Source: Branchiostoma floridae
Taxonomy: Eukaryota; Chordata; Leptocardii; Amphioxiformes; Branchiostomatidae
Direction of reading: 5' to 3'
Length of the DNA stretch: 62,000 nucleotides
Assembly: GCF_000003815.2 (NCBI RefSeq)
Contig: NC_049981.1
Coordinates: forward strand, 15,055,514-15,117,513
Under the pieces are notes generated by a model. The model was not told the origin of the DNA. It searched no databases and worked only from the letters and a program-made list of their open reading frames with translations. A program made the translations under genes and the position numbers. How positions within the stretch are numbered: position 1 is the stretch's first letter; each line of letters begins with the position of its first letter. Shown in pieces: positions 59,888 to 62,000 of this stretch.

Positions 59888-59991
59888 CTGGTTCCCATGC
59901 CGACCCTGTGATTAACAGGCTAGTATGTGCCACACAGGGATGTCGATCTCGGAGATTCGAGGACGAATCTTGAAAAGAAAAGGGGGAGTAG

Positions 59992-60166
59992 TGTAACAGT
60001 GGTGTTCAAGGACTGCTAAACCGAGGACGCCTAACGGCTTAAGCCTTTTGGCCGAACGGTTTGCACGTTCGATTTGTGATCCGGCTGCCCGGGTTTGGCG
60101 CGGGTTCGAATCCCGGGAGTCGGAGTGTTGTTTCTTTCTGTTCTACTCGCCCCTCTGGTTGTTTCA
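59992..60166 (+). repeat. 3' LTR of the miniature element
   Basis: About 96% identical to the 5' LTR by hand count. The A box (60049-60059), B box (60103-60113) and everything between them are identical to the first copy. Confidence 0.8.
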
Positions 60167-60168
60167 TA

Positions 60169-60420
60169 ATTATGCAATATTTTACCAAGCAACAGTCCTA
60201 TGTTCAAAGCCAATAGCCCATGTCCAACATAATGCATTATTTCAGCAGTCTGGGTAACAGCCTTTTTAGTTAGGCCTTTATTCCACAGCCTATTACAGAG
60301 CAGACACATGCCAATCAAGGCCACTATGTAGCTAGGTGCCAAGAGGCTTAAAGGTAAATGACCCACAAGAAAGTATAGCCAATTTATCCATATTATCAGT
60401 GGGGGGAGCCATATCAACAA
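60169..60420 (-). pseudogene. Hydrophobic coding-like frame interrupted at the LTR element
   Basis: A minus-strand open frame includes LPLSLLAPSYIVALIGMCLL and EIMHYVGHGLLALNIGLLLG, like membrane helices. It runs straight into the 3' LTR, where it becomes LTR sequence. It starts without ATG and has no recognised family. It could be a remnant disrupted by the insertion, or chance in AT-rich DNA. Confidence 0.25.
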
Positions 60421-61481
60421 AAGGTTCTACTAGGTTATGTGCATGGCATAGCTATTTCATGATTAATCTATGGAGACCTACTTTAGGTGATTCTCTCTCA
60501 ATGGAAAAGAATCACAACAACATCTGTAAAAATCATGGAAAACTGCCTGCATATACTAGAACTGTGGCATATTATACTTAAACTGTTGTGTCGTCTGTCT
60601 CTGTTATTCTGGCAATATTGGCCATGTGGGAACCCTCAAATGTAATCTGATACATACGTGTGACTGCTCAATTTCTAGAAGCTTACAACGTTAAGTGGTC
60701 TGGTAGACTGTGCAAAGTCTGGACTGCCTTTTAAAAACCGGAAAGAGCATTGACTGCATTCAACAAAACCTATAACAAAGTTATATAACTGTACTATGCA
60801 GTTTTAAGAGAGCTGTCCAGAGTTTGAGAGGAAGCTGCTGGGGGTCCCAAAATTACATTTATTTTCTTCCTTGGGCTTTGGACAAGTTACATGTAAATGC
60901 ACAAATCTACTTCTAACATATACAAAAGATCATGACAATTAATTCTTATAAAATTTTACGATTATTTCTGTTATCATTCAATCTTTCTGCATTCACATTT
61001 TATTTTGTTTCTTATCAAGTGCAAAACTCATTGGCTATTTCTAGCTAGTTTCTGTGCAAATGTGTGAAACGTTCATCCATCCAATACATGTGTGTCTTCA
61101 TGTATGGTTTGAGACAAGTCTTTAAATACAGTTTGTGGAGGAAATATCTTTTCAGTTTTCAAATCCCAACACCGCAACTATGAGCCGTTTTATCTAACTA
61201 TCACTCCACAGAATTGTTTCAAATGCAAATTCAAAATACCAGACACACGTAACTGCTTAAGTGTAAAGGCCATGATCTGTCAAGTAATTAGCGTACAGTA
61301 TTAATCAGGGAGAACCATACTGGGAGTGTGACCAATGGTCTCCATTTCAATAAAAGGACAGTGAAAATAAATGATGGTGATATCAAAATAGCTGTACAGG
61401 TGATGACATGTCATTTGTCACACATATGGCATGTGACCTAGTTAGACTCAGACTAATCTTCCTGTCGCTGACAAACACATA
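60421..61481. other. Non-coding stretch
   Basis: Only short frames without family resemblance. AT-rich, with a fragment of the dispersed 'gaattgtttcaaatgcaaa' repeat near 61212. Confidence 0.35.
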
Positions 61482-61799
61482 CAGGGCTTGAAATACTTTT
61501 CTCTCCAGTGCAGGTAACATTGAAAATTACCTGCACCAGACAGAATTTACCTGCACCACTCTGAATTTTGCAAGCATTGGTCATACTTAACTCTGTTCAG
61601 GAAACATTGATAGTTTTTCCTTTATAGTATTATACTTAAAATAGGAGGTAACAGTCAATGCAGCTATACACCTAGGACATTTATGTATAAAACCATATGG
61701 ACCAGTGCAGGTTAGGTGCAGGTAAACATCAGAAATACCTGCACAGCTCAAATTTTTCCTGCACTAACCTGCATACATGCAGGTGGTATTCAAGCCCTG
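61482..61799. mobile_element. hAT-like foldback MITE (CAGGGCTTGAA ends)
   Basis: The left end CAGGGCTTGAAATAC is mirrored at the right end (GTATTCAAGCCCTG, one base shorter). Repeated ACCTGCAC words lie inside in both orientations. CAGGG ends are typical of hAT elements. The flanks (aacacata, acatacat) are similar but not an exact 8-bp duplication. Confidence 0.65.
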
Positions 61800-61961
61800 A
61801 CATACATGTACATGCACATGTAGGGTTACTTCACCTTGTCAGCTCAAAATACTGAGAAATGATTTCAAACTGAATAGAAATGTTTGTACTGGTTTATCTA
61901 TGTTGCCTACCTTTGCAACTTGCTAGCAACCTCTCATGACAACACAAATATGTGTTTTTGT

Positions 61962-62000
61962 GGTACAGAATTGTTTTGACCACGAAACTAAAATATGGTG
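61962..62000. repeat. Dispersed repeat cut by the window edge
   Basis: 'gtacagaattgttttgacca' closely matches 52556-52575. The copy continues beyond the window. Confidence 0.45.

Larger units (their letters stand above)
59712..60166 (+). mobile_element. Miniature LTR retrotransposon (TRIM-like) with tRNA-like sequence in its LTRs
   Basis: Two direct repeats beginning TGTAACAG and ending TTTCA (59712-59887, 176 bp; 59992-60166, 175 bp) differ at about 7 positions by hand count. The 104-bp interior starts with a primer-binding-site-like TGGTTCCCATGCCGACCC (59889-59906). It ends with a polypurine tract GAAAAGAAAAGGGGGAG (59972-59988) just before the 3' LTR. The segment before the tract (ggagattcgaggacgaatctt) resembles the end of Ty3/gypsy polyproteins, suggesting a deletion derivative. 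No protein is encoded. A clean target-site duplication was not seen. Confidence 0.8.

Noticed and set aside
59703-60160. Two tandem tRNA genes
   Set aside because: A and B boxes are present but acceptor stems do not pair. The shared repeat extends well beyond a tRNA to TG...CA ends with PBS and polypurine tract between, so these are LTRs.

Overview
This is metazoan nuclear DNA. Short exons sit between repeat-rich introns with GT/AG splice sites, one run of 100 Ns marks an assembly gap, and many small dispersed repeats are present. The main gene encodes Golgi alpha-mannosidase II with vertebrate-like sequence. Together with many short introns and an abundance of tRNA-derived SINEs and foldback MITEs, this points to an invertebrate deuterostome, most probably a cephalochordate (amphioxus). 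The organism call is an inference. No bacterial operon, CRISPR array or phage feature is present.

Layout. (1) 1-1.25 kb: the first coding exon of a minus-strand class A GPCR-like gene; its remaining exons lie off the left edge. (2) 3.47-5.49 kb: a complete five-exon plus-strand gene for a small type I membrane protein of about 256 residues. It has a signal peptide, a fibrinogen-C/Caspr-like (PMGF-type) ectodomain and one C-terminal membrane helix. (3) 9.12-32.15 kb: a minus-strand Golgi alpha-mannosidase II gene (MAN2A), resolved here into 20 exons whose splice phases all agree, from the lumenal coiled-coil stem to the stop codon. The N-terminal membrane-anchor exon was not placed with confidence. 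The plus-strand gene and MAN2A are convergent, with about 3.6 kb between their stop codons. (4) 32-59 kb: mostly repeats and unassigned sequence, with a few orphan exon-like segments (43.16-43.26, 47.36-47.55 and 59.15-59.21 kb) and a CpG-containing, locally duplicated block at 53.6-55.4 kb. (5) 59.7-60.2 kb: a complete miniature LTR retrotransposon (TRIM-like). It has a primer-binding site, a polypurine tract, and a tRNA-like sequence with Pol III A and B boxes inside each LTR. (6) 60.2-62 kb: remnants and a hAT-like foldback element.

MAN2A trims two mannoses from GlcNAcMan5GlcNAc2 in the Golgi, the committed step to complex N-glycans. All zinc and catalytic motifs ([31 protein letters not shown]) are visible. 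The neighbouring genes have no evident functional link to it.
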